Shown here one piece after another: positions 18,144 through 27,199 of a stretch of 55,545 nt of DNA (its first letter is position 1; each line of letters opens with the position of its first letter). Source of the DNA: Novosphingobium sp. SCN 66-18. Lineage in GTDB: Bacteria > Pseudomonadota > Alphaproteobacteria > Sphingomonadales > Sphingomonadaceae. The DNA lies in NCBI GenBank assembly GCA_001725355.1, contig MEGD01000031.1:1-55545 (forward strand). The letters are read 5' to 3'. The position numbers and the translations under genes were made by a program. Below the pieces are notes generated by a model. That model ran no database searches. It had not been told where the DNA came from and was given only the letters and a program-made list of their open reading frames with translations.

Positions 18144-18296
18144 ATTTGCGGTTAAGCATGGCGAAGCGGATTGAAACAATAGGCGCGCACCCTAGAGAAG
18201 GGCGTCCACAGCCTTTTTTCCACATCGATTGACGCGTATAGCCGCTCACGCTGCGAAAAGAGCGCATTACAGCAATCCGGGGACGCCTGTTTCATC

Positions 18297-19070
18297 ATGA
18301 CCCAGCCAGACGCCGAGATCGTTCAGTTCGACAATGTCGGGCTGCGCTACGGCACCGGCAAGGAAGTGCTGACCGATGTCAGCTTCACGCTTTTTTCCGG
18401 CAATTTCTATTTCCTCACCGGCGCCAGCGGCGCGGGCAAGACCAGCCTGCTGCGCCTGCTCTATCTGGCCCAGCGCCCGTCTCGCGGGCTGATCCGCATG
18501 TTCGGCACCGATGCGATCACCCTGCCGCGCGACCGGCTGCCCGGCTTCCGCCGCCGGCTGGGGGTGGTGTTCCAGGACTTCCGGCTGGTGCCGCACCTTT
18601 CCGCCTTCGACAACGTGGCGCTGCCGCTGCGCGTGGCGGGCATGGTGGAGAAGGACATCGTCCGCCCGGTGAACGACATGCTGGACTGGGTGGGCCTGGC
18701 CGACCGGCGCCATGCCCAGCCCGCCGCGCTTTCCGGCGGGGAGCAGCAGCGCGTGGCGATTGCGCGCGCGGTGATCGGCCGGCCCGAACTGCTCATCGCC
18801 GACGAACCGACCGGCAACGTCGATGCGGACATGGCGTTCAAGCTGATCGGCCTGTTCCAGTCGCTGAACGGGCTGGGAACGACCGTGGTGGTCGCCACCC
18901 ACGATCCGCAACTGATCCGTCAGGTGCCGGATTCGCTGATCATGCGGCTCGACAAGGGCAAGCTGCTCGATCCGACGGGCGCGCTGCGCTATCCCCCCCG
19001 CCGGTCCGCGCCGGTGGTAGCGGGGGGAGCGGCGGCGGGCCAGCCCGGGCCTGAGAGCGTCGCACCATGA
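18297..19070 (+). CDS. ftsE: Cell division ATP-binding protein FtsE
   Basis: 257-aa ABC ATPase: Walker A GASGAGKTS at 42-50, Q-loop VVFQDFRLVPHL, signature LSGGEQQRVAIARA, Walker B LLIADEPTGNVD and the switch His in VATHD. With FtsX it forms the inner-membrane complex that activates septal peptidoglycan hydrolases. Stop overlaps the ftsX start (ATGA). The C-terminal tail after residue 225 is low-complexity and longer than in the usual 220-aa FtsE. Confidence 0.95.
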   Translation: MTQPDAEIVQFDNVGLRYGTGKEVLTDVSFTLFSGNFYFLTGASGAGKTSLLRLLYLAQRPSRGLIRMFGTDAITLPRDRLPGFRRRLGVVFQDFRLVPHLSAFDNVALPLRVAGMVEKDIVRPVNDMLDWVGLADRRHAQPAALSGGEQQRVAIARAVIGRPELLIADEPTGNVDADMAFKLIGLFQSLNGLGTTVVVATHDPQLIRQVPDSLIMRLDKGKLLDPTGALRYPPRRSAPVVAGGAAAGQPGPESVAP

Positions 19071-20005
19071 ACGTCTTTTCCTGGCTTGGCGCGGCGGTGG
19101 CCGATGGCCCGCGCGATCGCGCGGGCAACAACGAGGCGCGCCTGCTGCCCGAAGCGCGCCTGTCCGGCCCGATGCCCTGGGTGATCGCCATCATGATCGC
19201 GCTGACGGTGGTGGCGGCGGCCAGCGGCCTGGCCCTGCGCAACGCCGCGCAGACCGCGAGCGCGGACGTCGAGGGCGGCGTCACGGTCCAGGTCGTGTCC
19301 GCCGCGCCGGCCGAACGCAACCGGCAGGCGCTGGCCGCGCTGGCCACGCTGCGCGGCGCGCCGGGCGTGGTATCGGCGCGGGTGGTGCCGCAGGAGGAGC
19401 TGAACGCGCTGGTTGAACCGTGGCTGGGCACCCGTCCCGGCGACGACGTGGAAGCCCTGCCCATCCCCGCGCTGCTCGACGTGCGCCTTTCCGGCCATGC
19501 CACGCCCGACCGGATCGCCGCGCTGCGCGCGCGGGTGGCGCGCAACGCCCCGGCCGCGCGCGTCGATGCGCAGGCGGGCTGGCTGACCCCGGTCTTTTCC
19601 GCGATCCACGCGCTGCAATGGCTGGCGGGCGGCCTGATCGCGCTGCTGGCGCTGGCCACCGTGGCCGCCGTGCTGCTGGCCTCGCGCAATGCGCTTGGCA
19701 ACCATCGCGATACGATAGAGATCGTGCACATGCTGGGCGGCACCGACAACCAGATCGCGCGGATCTTCCAGCGCAGCATGGCGATGGACGCGGCGGCGGG
19801 CGGCATTGTCGGCCTGCTGGTGGGCCTGATCGTGGTGGTGCTGCTGGGCCGCCAGTTCGCGGCGCTCGGCTCGGGCATGACCACGTCCGCCGGACTGCTG
19901 TGGAGCGACTGGATCGTGATCGCCGCGATCCCGCTGGCGGGCGTGGCGCTGGCGGTGGTGACGGCGCGTGTTTCGGTGCTGCGCAACCTGAGGCGCATGC
20001 TGTGA
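19067..20005 (+). CDS. ftsX: Cell division protein FtsX
   Basis: 312-aa inner-membrane partner of FtsE. A short cytoplasmic N-terminus is followed by a membrane helix (WVIAIMIALTVVAAASG), a periplasmic ECD of about 110 residues and three further helices (LAGGLIALLALATVAAVLLA, GGIVGLLVGLIVVVLLG, WIVIAAIPLAGVALAVV). It contains the coupling-type sequence EIVHMLGGTDNQIARIF typical of FtsX. Start overlaps ftsE by ATGA; the next gene starts at GTGA overlapping its stop. Confidence 0.93.
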   Translation: MNVFSWLGAAVADGPRDRAGNNEARLLPEARLSGPMPWVIAIMIALTVVAAASGLALRNAAQTASADVEGGVTVQVVSAAPAERNRQALAALATLRGAPGVVSARVVPQEELNALVEPWLGTRPGDDVEALPIPALLDVRLSGHATPDRIAALRARVARNAPAARVDAQAGWLTPVFSAIHALQWLAGGLIALLALATVAAVLLASRNALGNHRDTIEIVHMLGGTDNQIARIFQRSMAMDAAAGGIVGLLVGLIVVVLLGRQFAALGSGMTTSAGLLWSDWIVIAAIPLAGVALAVVTARVSVLRNLRRML

Positions 20006-20559
20006 GGCGGCTGCGCAAGCCTCCCGGCCTGTTCCGGCGCATCGCGTCGCTGACGATGCTCGCCTGGGTGCTGGGCTTCCTGTGGTTCGCGCTGCTGCTG
20101 CCCCAGCCGGCCGACGACCGCACCACCGACGGCATCGTGGTGGTGACGGGCGGCGGCGGCCGCATCCCGCGCGCGCTGACCGAACTGCGCGCCGGCCACG
20201 CGCGCAAGCTGCTGATCGCCGGGGTGGACCGCGAAGTGAAGCCGGGCGAATTCGCGGCCGAATACGGGGTGGAGCCGCGCCTGCTGCAATGCTGCATCAC
20301 GCTGGGCTACGATTCGGTCGACACCCGCTCCAACGGGCTGGAAGCGGCGCGCTGGGTGGCGGCTCAGCGCCTGCACTCGATCCGCCTCATCACCACCGAC
20401 TGGCACATGCGCCGCGCCGCGTTCGACCTGGCAGCGGCGCTGCCGGACGATATCGTGATCGTGCGCGATGCCGTGCCTTCGCGCCCGTCGCTGCGCATCC
20501 TGTTCCTCGAATACAACAAACTGCTGGCCCGCATCGGCGCATGGGCGGCGGGCTGGTAA
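20002..20559 (+). CDS. YdcF (DUF218) family protein
   Basis: 185-aa protein. The start is GTG 20002, overlapping the ftsX TGA; the frame is open further upstream but that part is antisense-frame shadow of ftsX. One N-terminal membrane helix (TMLAWVLGFLWFALLL) is followed by a DUF218 domain with GIVVVTGGGGRI, KLLIAGVDRE, DTRSNGLEAARW and ITTDWHMRRA. Family members such as SanA/ElyC are linked to envelope and peptidoglycan precursor homeostasis, which fits coupling to ftsEX. Enzyme activity unknown. Confidence 0.85.
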   Translation: MRRLRKPPGLFRRIASLTMLAWVLGFLWFALLLPQPADDRTTDGIVVVTGGGGRIPRALTELRAGHARKLLIAGVDREVKPGEFAAEYGVEPRLLQCCITLGYDSVDTRSNGLEAARWVAAQRLHSIRLITTDWHMRRAAFDLAAALPDDIVIVRDAVPSRPSLRILFLEYNKLLARIGAWAAGW

Positions 20560-20590
20560 TGCCGACCGGTAACAAGGAAACGCGCCTCCC

Positions 20591-21313
20591 ATGACCTCTC
20601 CGATGGCCCGGCCGCTGCCGCGCGGCAGCATTCTCGACATTCCGCGCAGCCTGGCGTTCTACCTCGTGTTCTACACGGGCACGGTGCTGCTGGTGATCTG
20701 GGTGGCGCTGATGATGTCCGTTTCCGAACACCGCTTCCGGTCGGCCATCCGCAGCTGGGGCAAGTATCACCGCGCGTGCTGCCGCTATCTGCTGGGCATC
20801 CGGCGCGAAAGCAACGTGACTCATCCGCGCGGCGGCGTGCTCTACGCGATCCGGCACGAATCGTTCTACGAGGCGATCGAGCTGCCCGCCACGTTCGATA
20901 CGCCGGTCGTCTTCGCCAAGATGGAATTGATGCGCCTGCCGCTGTGGGGCAAGGCGGGGGTTCGCTATGGCCTGATCGGGGTGGAGCGCGATGCCGGCGC
21001 AAAGGCCCTGCGCACGATGCTGACCGAGGCGCGCCGGCTGATCGCCAACGGCCGTCCGCTGGTGATCTTTCCCGAAGGAACGCGCGTGCCGCACGGGTCG
21101 GCCGCGCCGCTGCAATCGGGCTTCGCCGGCCTTTACAAACTGCTGAACCTGCCGGTGATTCCGGTCGCGGTGAACAGCGGCCCGCTCTACCATCGGCTGT
21201 GGAAACGATCGGGCACCGTCCGCTATCACTTCGGCGAGGAGATTCCCGCCGGGCTTCCCCGCGAAGAGGTGGAGGCCCGGGTTATGGCGGCGCTCAACGT
21301 GCTGCATGACTGA
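20591..21313 (+). CDS. plsC: 1-acyl-sn-glycerol-3-phosphate acyltransferase (PlsC family)
   Basis: 240-aa membrane-associated acyltransferase that makes phosphatidic acid from lysophosphatidic acid. An N-terminal membrane helix (LAFYLVFYTGTVLLVIWVAL) is followed by the HX4E catalytic motif at His89-Glu94 (the usual motif is HX4D, with E in some members) and the FPEGTR phosphate-binding motif at 160-165. ATG 20591 follows AAGGAAA. Its end overlaps the Nramp-like gene by 8 bp. Confidence 0.9.
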   Translation: MTSPMARPLPRGSILDIPRSLAFYLVFYTGTVLLVIWVALMMSVSEHRFRSAIRSWGKYHRACCRYLLGIRRESNVTHPRGGVLYAIRHESFYEAIELPATFDTPVVFAKMELMRLPLWGKAGVRYGLIGVERDAGAKALRTMLTEARRLIANGRPLVIFPEGTRVPHGSAAPLQSGFAGLYKLLNLPVIPVAVNSGPLYHRLWKRSGTVRYHFGEEIPAGLPREEVEARVMAALNVLHD

Positions 21314-22595
21314 CGCCCCCGAGCCGCCCGAAGACGACGGCCAGGAGGCGCCGCCCCGCCGAACCCCTCTCGCGGTGCTGGGGCCGGGTCTCGTTACGGG
21401 CGCGGCCGACGACGATCCCAGCGGCATCGGCACTTACAGCCAGGTCGGCGCGCAGTTCGGCTATGGCATGGCGTGGACGCTGCTGTTCAGCCTGCCGCTG
21501 ATGACCGCGATCCAGGAGATTTGCGGCAGGATCGGCGCGGTATCGGGGCAGGGCATCGCGCACAACCTGCGCGCGCATTACCCTCGGCCCTTGCTGCGCG
21601 GCGTGGTCCTGCTCCTGCTGATCGCCAACGTCATCAACCTGGGCGCCGACCTGGGCGCGATGGGCTCGGCGCTCGCCCTGATCCTGCCCGGCCGCGACAT
21701 GCCATTCATCATCGGCTTCGGGCTGCTCAGCATCGCGCTGGAAGTGTTCGTCAGCTATGCCCGCTATGCCAGCATCCTCAAATGGACCACCCTGTCGCTG
21801 CTGTCGTATTTCGCGGTGGCGGCCGTGGCGCACGTTTCCTGGGCCGATGCGGTCCGGGGCGTGTTGATCCCGCACCTGGCCTTCGACAAGGCCAGCGTAA
21901 TGGCGCTGGTGGCCGTGCTCGGCACCACGATCAGCCCCTACCTGTTCTTCTGGCAGGCCGGGCAGGAAGTGGAGGAACAGCGCCGCCGCCACACCAAGCC
22001 GCTCTGCGTGGCGCCGCGCACCGCCGGGGCGGAGCTGCGCCGCATCCGCATCGACACGCTGGTGGGCATGGTCTTTTCCAACCTGACCGCGATCTTCATC
22101 GTCATCGCCACGGCGGCGACGCTGCACCGGGCGGGAATTACCGAAATCGACAGCGCGGTGCAGGCCGCCTCGGCGCTACGGCCGCTGGCCGGAGACTTCG
22201 CCTTCGGGCTGTTCGCGCTGGGCATTGTCAGCACCGGCCTGCTCGCTATCCCGGTGCTGGCCGGCTCGGCCGCTTATGCCGTCGCCGAAACCTTCGACTG
22301 GAGCGAGGGGTTGGATCGGCGCCTGCGCGAAGCCAAGGCGTTCTATGCCGTGATCGCGCTGGCCACGGCGGCGGGCATTGCGCTCAATCTGCTGGCGATC
22401 GATCCGATGCGCGCGCTGTACTGGGCCGCGGTGGTCAACGGGCTGCTGGCGCCACCGCTGATGGTGGTGACCATGCTTATCGCGCGCAATCCGCGCGTAA
22501 TGGGCGCCTTCGTCATCTCGCCGGCGCTGGCGCTCGGCGGCTGGCTTTCCACCGCCGTGATGGCGGCCGTAGCCCTGCTATTCCTGCTGGTCTGA
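21306..22595 (+). CDS. Nramp-related divalent metal transporter, non-canonical metal site
   Basis: 429-aa polytopic membrane protein of about eleven helices with the LeuT-type Nramp fold. The TM1 motif reads DPSG (residues 37-40) rather than the canonical DPGN, and TM6 reads TISPY (208-212) where classical Mn/Fe transporters have A-M-P-H. Such proteins form an outlying Nramp branch whose substrate is not settled. It overlaps plsC by 8 bp and converges with tyrC with an 18-bp overlap. Naming it MntH would be unsafe. Confidence 0.85.
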   Translation: MTDAPEPPEDDGQEAPPRRTPLAVLGPGLVTGAADDDPSGIGTYSQVGAQFGYGMAWTLLFSLPLMTAIQEICGRIGAVSGQGIAHNLRAHYPRPLLRGVVLLLLIANVINLGADLGAMGSALALILPGRDMPFIIGFGLLSIALEVFVSYARYASILKWTTLSLLSYFAVAAVAHVSWADAVRGVLIPHLAFDKASVMALVAVLGTTISPYLFFWQAGQEVEEQRRRHTKPLCVAPRTAGAELRRIRIDTLVGMVFSNLTAIFIVIATAATLHRAGITEIDSAVQAASALRPLAGDFAFGLFALGIVSTGLLAIPVLAGSAAYAVAETFDWSEGLDRRLREAKAFYAVIALATAAGIALNLLAIDPMRALYWAAVVNGLLAPPLMVVTMLIARNPRVMGAFVISPALALGGWLSTAVMAAVALLFLLV

Positions 22596-23540
22596 CCGTC
22601 GGTCCGCGCCCTCGTCGTGAACGCGGCCGAAATCGGGGCGCGCATCGTCCTGGCCCTGCTCGATGATCGAGCGGCGGATCGCGCGGGTGTGGGAGAAGTG
22701 GTCGAACAGCGCCACGCCATCGCCGAGCCGGATCGCCTTCTGCAATCCCATCAGGTCCTCGGTGAAGCGCTGGAGCATGTCGAGCACGGCATCGCGGTTG
22801 TTCAGGAACACGTCGCGCCACATCGTCGGGTCCGACGCGGCGATGCGGGTGAAATCGCGGAAGCCGCCGGCCGAATACTTGATGACCTCGCTCTGCGTCA
22901 CCGCCTCGAGATCCGATGCGGTGCCGACGATGGTATAGGCAATCAGGTGCGGCAGGTGACTGGTCACGGCGAGCACCAGATCGTGGTGCTCGGCATCCAT
23001 GATGTCGACGCGCGCGCCCAGCGCTTCCCAGAATGCGGCCAGCCGCGCCAGCAGCGCCGGATCGGCATCGGCGGGTGGCGTCAGGATGCACCAGCGGTTG
23101 CGGAACAGCGTGGCGAAGCCCGCGTCCGGCCCGCTCTGCTCGGTCCCGGCAACCGGGTGCGCGGGGATCACCGCATGGCCCGGCAGCGCTTCCGCCAGCG
23201 CGCGCGCCACGCTGGCCTTGCTCGACCCCACGTCGGTCACCAGCGCGCCGTGCGGCAGGTCCGCCGCCAGCGCGCGCGCCGCGGCGCCCATTGCCCCCAC
23301 CGGCACGCACAGCACGACAAGGTCCGCTTCGCGCACCGCATCGCCCGCGCTTTCGGCGATCGAATCGCACAGCGCGATCTCCCGCGCGCGCAGGCGCACG
23401 GTGGCATCGGCGTCGAAGCCGCTTACCGTGGCATCGGGCGCGTAGGTCTTGACCGCGCGGGCGACCGATCCGCCCAGCAGGCCCAGCCCGATCACCGCAA
23501 CGTGGCGGAACGGCGCCGGCGCGGACGCGGGCGTCGTCAC
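22578..23540 (-). CDS. tyrC: Prephenate/arogenate (cyclohexadienyl) dehydrogenase
   Basis: 320-aa TyrA-type dehydrogenase for tyrosine synthesis. The NAD-binding [12 protein letters not shown] sits at residues 18-29 and the catalytic region [17 protein letters not shown] and [17 protein letters not shown] follow. The start is GTG 23540, overlapping the hisC stop in GTGA; the open frame continues upstream only as a shadow of hisC. Linkage hisC-tyrC is well known in sphingomonads and Zymomonas, where the aminotransferase serves both histidine and aromatic amino acid synthesis. No ACT domain is visible. Confidence 0.92.
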   Translation of the reverse strand: MTTPASAPAPFRHVAVIGLGLLGGSVARAVKTYAPDATVSGFDADATVRLRAREIALCDSIAESAGDAVREADLVVLCVPVGAMGAAARALAADLPHGALVTDVGSSKASVARALAEALPGHAVIPAHPVAGTEQSGPDAGFATLFRNRWCILTPPADADPALLARLAAFWEALGARVDIMDAEHHDLVLAVTSHLPHLIAYTIVGTASDLEAVTQSEVIKYSAGGFRDFTRIAASDPTMWRDVFLNNRDAVLDMLQRFTEDLMGLQKAIRLGDGVALFDHFSHTRAIRRSIIEQGQDDARPDFGRVHDEGADRRSDQQE

Positions 23541-24667
23541 TTCGCCGTCTCGCACATCTGCCGCAGCGCCGCCGCGATCTCGTCCATCTGCGCTTCGGTG
23601 CCGATGGTGATGCGCAGCGCCTGCGGCAGCCCCTGCCCCGGCAGCCAGCGGGTGATGTAGCCGTGCTCCATCAGCCCCAGATAGGCCGCCTCGGCGCTCA
23701 GCGCGCCTTCGAACAGGATCAGCACGAAGTTCGCCTCGCTCGGCAACGGACGGATGCCGTGGTTGCCCAGCGCGTTGAGCGCCGCCACGAACTTCGCGCG
23801 CTGCGCGGCGTTGTGAAGGCGCGATGCCTCCACGAAGCCCTGGTCCGCCACCGCCGCCAGCCCCGTCGCCTGCGCGGTCAGCGACAGGTTGAACGGGCCG
23901 CGAATGCGGTTGAGCATGTCGACGATCGCGGCGTCGCCCGTCGCCCAGCCAATGCGTTCGCCGGCCAGGCCATAGATCTTCGAGAACGTGCGCGTGACCA
24001 GCACGTTCGCCGCCCCCCCCGCGAGGGCAAGCGCGCCATCCTCGTCCTCGGGCGCGACATATTCGGCATAGGCCTGGTCGATCACCAGCAGCACGTCCGG
24101 GCGCAGCGCGGCATGGAGCCGGGCGATCCCTTCGCGCGGCAGGAAGCTGCCCGTGGGATTGTTGGGATTGGCGAGGAACACCACCCGCGTCCGCTCGGTC
24201 ACGCAGGCCAGCAGCGCGTCGACGTCGGTGCCATAGTCCGCGTCCGGCGCCACCACCGGCACCGCGCCGCACCGGCGCGCGGCGATGTCATAGACCGAGA
24301 AGCCATAGCGGACGTAGACGATCTCGTCCCCCGGCCCGGCATAGGCCTGCGCCGCGATGTGCAGCAGCTCGTCCGAACCGGTGCCCATGACGATGCGATC
24401 GGCGGGAATGCCGTGCAGCGCGCCCAGCGCGGCGCGCAGGTCCTTGCTGTCGGGATCGGGATAGCGCGAAGGTTCCCCCGCGCCGTGCCCTGCGCCACCA
24501 CGCGCCGCGAGCACGGCCGCGCTGGTGCCCAGCGGGTTCTCGTTCGCCGAAAGCTTGGTCAGCGGACGCCCGTCGGCCCCGGTGGACTTGCCGGGAACAT
24601 AGGCGTGGATCGCCTTGATCCATTCCTTGGGTTGCGGCCGGTCGGGGGATGTCTGCGCGTCTGCCAT
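23537..24667 (-). CDS. hisC: Histidinol-phosphate aminotransferase
   Basis: 376-aa PLP-dependent class I/II aminotransferase. Landmarks are [29 protein letters not shown] and the PLP lysine region [17 protein letters not shown] with a final RITIGT. ATG 24667 is preferred to a TTG 13 codons upstream. Because it is fused in an overlapping operon with tyrC it may be a broad-specificity enzyme acting on imidazole-acetol phosphate and on prephenate or 4-hydroxyphenylpyruvate. Confidence 0.93.
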   Translation of the reverse strand: MADAQTSPDRPQPKEWIKAIHAYVPGKSTGADGRPLTKLSANENPLGTSAAVLAARGGAGHGAGEPSRYPDPDSKDLRAALGALHGIPADRIVMGTGSDELLHIAAQAYAGPGDEIVYVRYGFSVYDIAARRCGAVPVVAPDADYGTDVDALLACVTERTRVVFLANPNNPTGSFLPREGIARLHAALRPDVLLVIDQAYAEYVAPEDEDGALALAGGAANVLVTRTFSKIYGLAGERIGWATGDAAIVDMLNRIRGPFNLSLTAQATGLAAVADQGFVEASRLHNAAQRAKFVAALNALGNHGIRPLPSEANFVLILFEGALSAEAAYLGLMEHGYITRWLPGQGLPQALRITIGTEAQMDEIAAALRQMCETAK

Positions 24668-24727
24668 GATGCGCCGGGCATTAGGCGGCGTGGACAAATT
24701 CCGCAACGGGTAGCCCGCGCCCGCCGT

Positions 24728-27001
24728 TCAGGCCGCCTCGGTGCGCAGGGCGGCGCCGTTCCATTCGCTCGCCAGGCTGAACGCGGGCAGCATGACCCGG
24801 CCGTCCTCGCTGCGGGTGATCAGCATGGGCCCGGCATGGCCCGGCGTCTGGGTCAGGCCCGCCGCCGCCAGCGCATAGGGCGAAACGCGATGGCGCGTAC
24901 ACAGCCCGCCATTGCCGTCCGCCACCATTTCCTGTTCGAACTCAACACCCTGCTGGTGCTTGCGCGAACGGCGCACCGTGGCGATGACCAGCTGGCCGTC
25001 ACCCAGATCGAGCACGAATTTCGTGCCCAGTGGCACGTCCACCATGCCCTCGATCAGCGCGCCGGATACCGACAGGTTGCGCAGCACGATCGGATAGTAG
25101 TGATCTTCGTGGATCGCGCCGATCCGGCGGAACATCGCCTGCCGGTCATGCCGTTGCCGCGCGGGTCCGGACGGGGCGATGGTCCATCCATCGCCATCCA
25201 GCCGGGCCAGAAAATCCTCGTTGGTGATCGCGGGGCTGTAGATGAAGCCCTGCACATGGCTGACTTCCAGGCTTTTCATCAGATCGAACTGGTCGAACGA
25301 TTCGACGCCTTCCGCCGTCGTTTCCATGTCCAGCGCCTTGGCCAGCGCCACGATCGCGGCGATGATCGCGCGGTTGCGCGATCCCGAACCCGTCGCGCCG
25401 CGCACGAAGCTCTGGTCGATCTTGATCTTGTCGAACGGCGCGGTCTTCAGATAGGCGAGCGAGGAATAGCCGGTGCCGAAATCGTCGAGCGCCAGGCGAA
25501 CGCCCAGATCCTTCAGCGACCGGAACATAGCGTCGGTGGTCCCGCCTTCCTGCAGGAACACGCCTTCGGTGATTTCCAGTTCCAGCCGGTCGGGCTCCAG
25601 CCCCGACGAAGCCAGCGCACTCGCCACCAGCGCGGGCAGCGACGAATCCGCGAACTGGATGGGGGAGACATTGACCGCCACGCGCGCGTCGCCCGGCCAT
25701 GAGGCCGCGTCTTCACACGCCTTGCGCAGCACCCATTCGCCGATGCGGCAGATCAGGTGCGATTCCTCGGCGATCGGGATGAACCGCGCGGGCGAAATCC
25801 AGCCCTGCTCGGGATGATTCCAGCGCACCAGCGCCTCCATCCCGACGATCTGGTTCGACGTGGCTTTCACGATCGGCTGGTAGTGCAGTTCGAGCTGGCC
25901 TTTCGGCAGCGCGTCGATGAGGTCTTCCTCCAGCACCCGGCGATCTTCGGCCGCCTTCAGCAGATCGTTCGAAAAGAAGCGGAACCGGCCGCGCCCGCTG
26001 CCCTTGGCGGCATAGAGCGCGAGATCGGCGTTGCGCACCAGCTCTTCGCTGACCTGCCCGTCGAACGGCGCGACCGCCACGCCCACCGACGCGCCGATGG
26101 TGCGACGGCTGCCTTCGATCGAATAAGGCTGCGAGATGCTGCTGATGATCGAGGTGGCCATGTCTCCCAGCACGCCGCGATCTTCCTGATCGGGCAGGAT
26201 GACCTGGAACTCGTCGCCGCCCAGGCGGCAGACCTTTTCCTTGTCGCCCACGATCTTCACCAGACGATCGGCCACCTGCTTGAGCAGCGCGTCACCGGCG
26301 GCGTGGCCCAGCGTATCGTTGACCTGCTTGAAGCGGTCGAGGTCGATCAGCATGATCGCGCAAGAGCGCCGCTGCAGCGCGTAGGCGGTCAGCGTGCGTT
26401 CGAGCACTTGCGTCATGCGCCGGCGGTTGAGCAGCCCGGTCAGCGGATCGTGCATGGCCAGCCGCGAGCTTTCCTCGGCGGATTCGCGTTCGCCGGTAAT
26501 GTCGGCGCAGTGCCCGCGGAAGCCCGTGAAGGTATTGCCATCGCTCTGCGGTTCGCCCGAGATGGACCACCAGCAGCCCCGTCCCCCGGCCTCGCTCCGG
26601 GCGATCACGCGCTCGAAGCGGCCCCGGCGGGCCAGCGCGAAGGACAGCGCCCGCTGGCTGTCTCCTTCGGCTTCGCGATCGGGCGGCAGGAACAGCTCCA
26701 GGAACGGCCGGCCAATGAGGCCATCCTCGCCGCCGCCGAGCAGGGCCTGCGCGGCGGGCGACATGTACGTCAGCCGCCCCTCGCCATCGGTCGTCCAGAA
26801 ACTGCCGAGGCCCAGATCCTCGTAAGCGAAACAGAGAGCCGCCGCATCCCCTTGCGACATGCGCCGCGCCCGGGAGTTTCCTTCTCCCGCACCGGACCGA
26901 CGCCCCAACAGACTTCTTAGCTTGTTGCTGCCCACTACGTAGTCTTTCGTATGCTCTGGGTGTTGAGCCGAAGTGACCTCAGTATCGACCAGCGGTTGCA
27001 A
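24728..27001 (-). CDS. PAS-GGDEF-EAL-PilZ cyclic-di-GMP signalling protein
   Basis: Up to 757 aa in four parts: PAS about 55-170 (GLGSFWTTDGEGRLTYMS), GGDEF about 180-345 with intact RLGGDEFQV at 259-267, EAL about 360-600 with EALVRW from 389, NVSPIQ, DDFGTGYSSL and TAEGVES, and a C-terminal PilZ domain about 625-715 (YPIVLRNLSVSGALIEG). No RxxD inhibitory site precedes GGDEF. The full set of EAL catalytic motifs suggests phosphodiesterase activity, with the PilZ domain able to bind the product or substrate. The first start is TTG 27001 without a clear ribosome site; ATG 26860 is an alternative. Confidence 0.9.
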   Translation of the reverse strand: MQPLVDTEVTSAQHPEHTKDYVVGSNKLRSLLGRRSGAGEGNSRARRMSQGDAAALCFAYEDLGLGSFWTTDGEGRLTYMSPAAQALLGGGEDGLIGRPFLELFLPPDREAEGDSQRALSFALARRGRFERVIARSEAGGRGCWWSISGEPQSDGNTFTGFRGHCADITGERESAEESSRLAMHDPLTGLLNRRRMTQVLERTLTAYALQRRSCAIMLIDLDRFKQVNDTLGHAAGDALLKQVADRLVKIVGDKEKVCRLGGDEFQVILPDQEDRGVLGDMATSIISSISQPYSIEGSRRTIGASVGVAVAPFDGQVSEELVRNADLALYAAKGSGRGRFRFFSNDLLKAAEDRRVLEEDLIDALPKGQLELHYQPIVKATSNQIVGMEALVRWNHPEQGWISPARFIPIAEESHLICRIGEWVLRKACEDAASWPGDARVAVNVSPIQFADSSLPALVASALASSGLEPDRLELEITEGVFLQEGGTTDAMFRSLKDLGVRLALDDFGTGYSSLAYLKTAPFDKIKIDQSFVRGATGSGSRNRAIIAAIVALAKALDMETTAEGVESFDQFDLMKSLEVSHVQGFIYSPAITNEDFLARLDGDGWTIAPSGPARQRHDRQAMFRRIGAIHEDHYYPIVLRNLSVSGALIEGMVDVPLGTKFVLDLGDGQLVIATVRRSRKHQQGVEFEQEMVADGNGGLCTRHRVSPYALAAAGLTQTPGHAGPMLITRSEDGRVMLPAFSLASEWNGAALRTEAA

Positions 27002-27074
27002 AGCTCTTAAGCGGCGCGCATTTTTCCGACGGCGGGCCTTTCCCGGCGCCTGTCGTCCCCTCCTTTTGCGCCAG

Positions 27075-27112
27075 ACAATAAAAGAGGCCGGAGTGGGCTA
27101 GCACTCCGGCCT
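27075..27112 (-). terminator. Rho-independent terminator of glnK-amtB
   Basis: Inverted repeat AGGCCGGAGT (27085-27094) and ACTCCGGCCT (27103-27112); on the minus strand the hairpin is followed by TCTTTTATTG. It lies 87 bp past the amtB stop. Confidence 0.85.
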
Positions 27113-27199
27113 TAGTCTGTTCGCAGGAGGAACATCGTCTGGCGGGGTCGGGGGAGAGAGGGAGAGGATCACACCCCCCGCCCCGCCAAGCTCGGTAAC

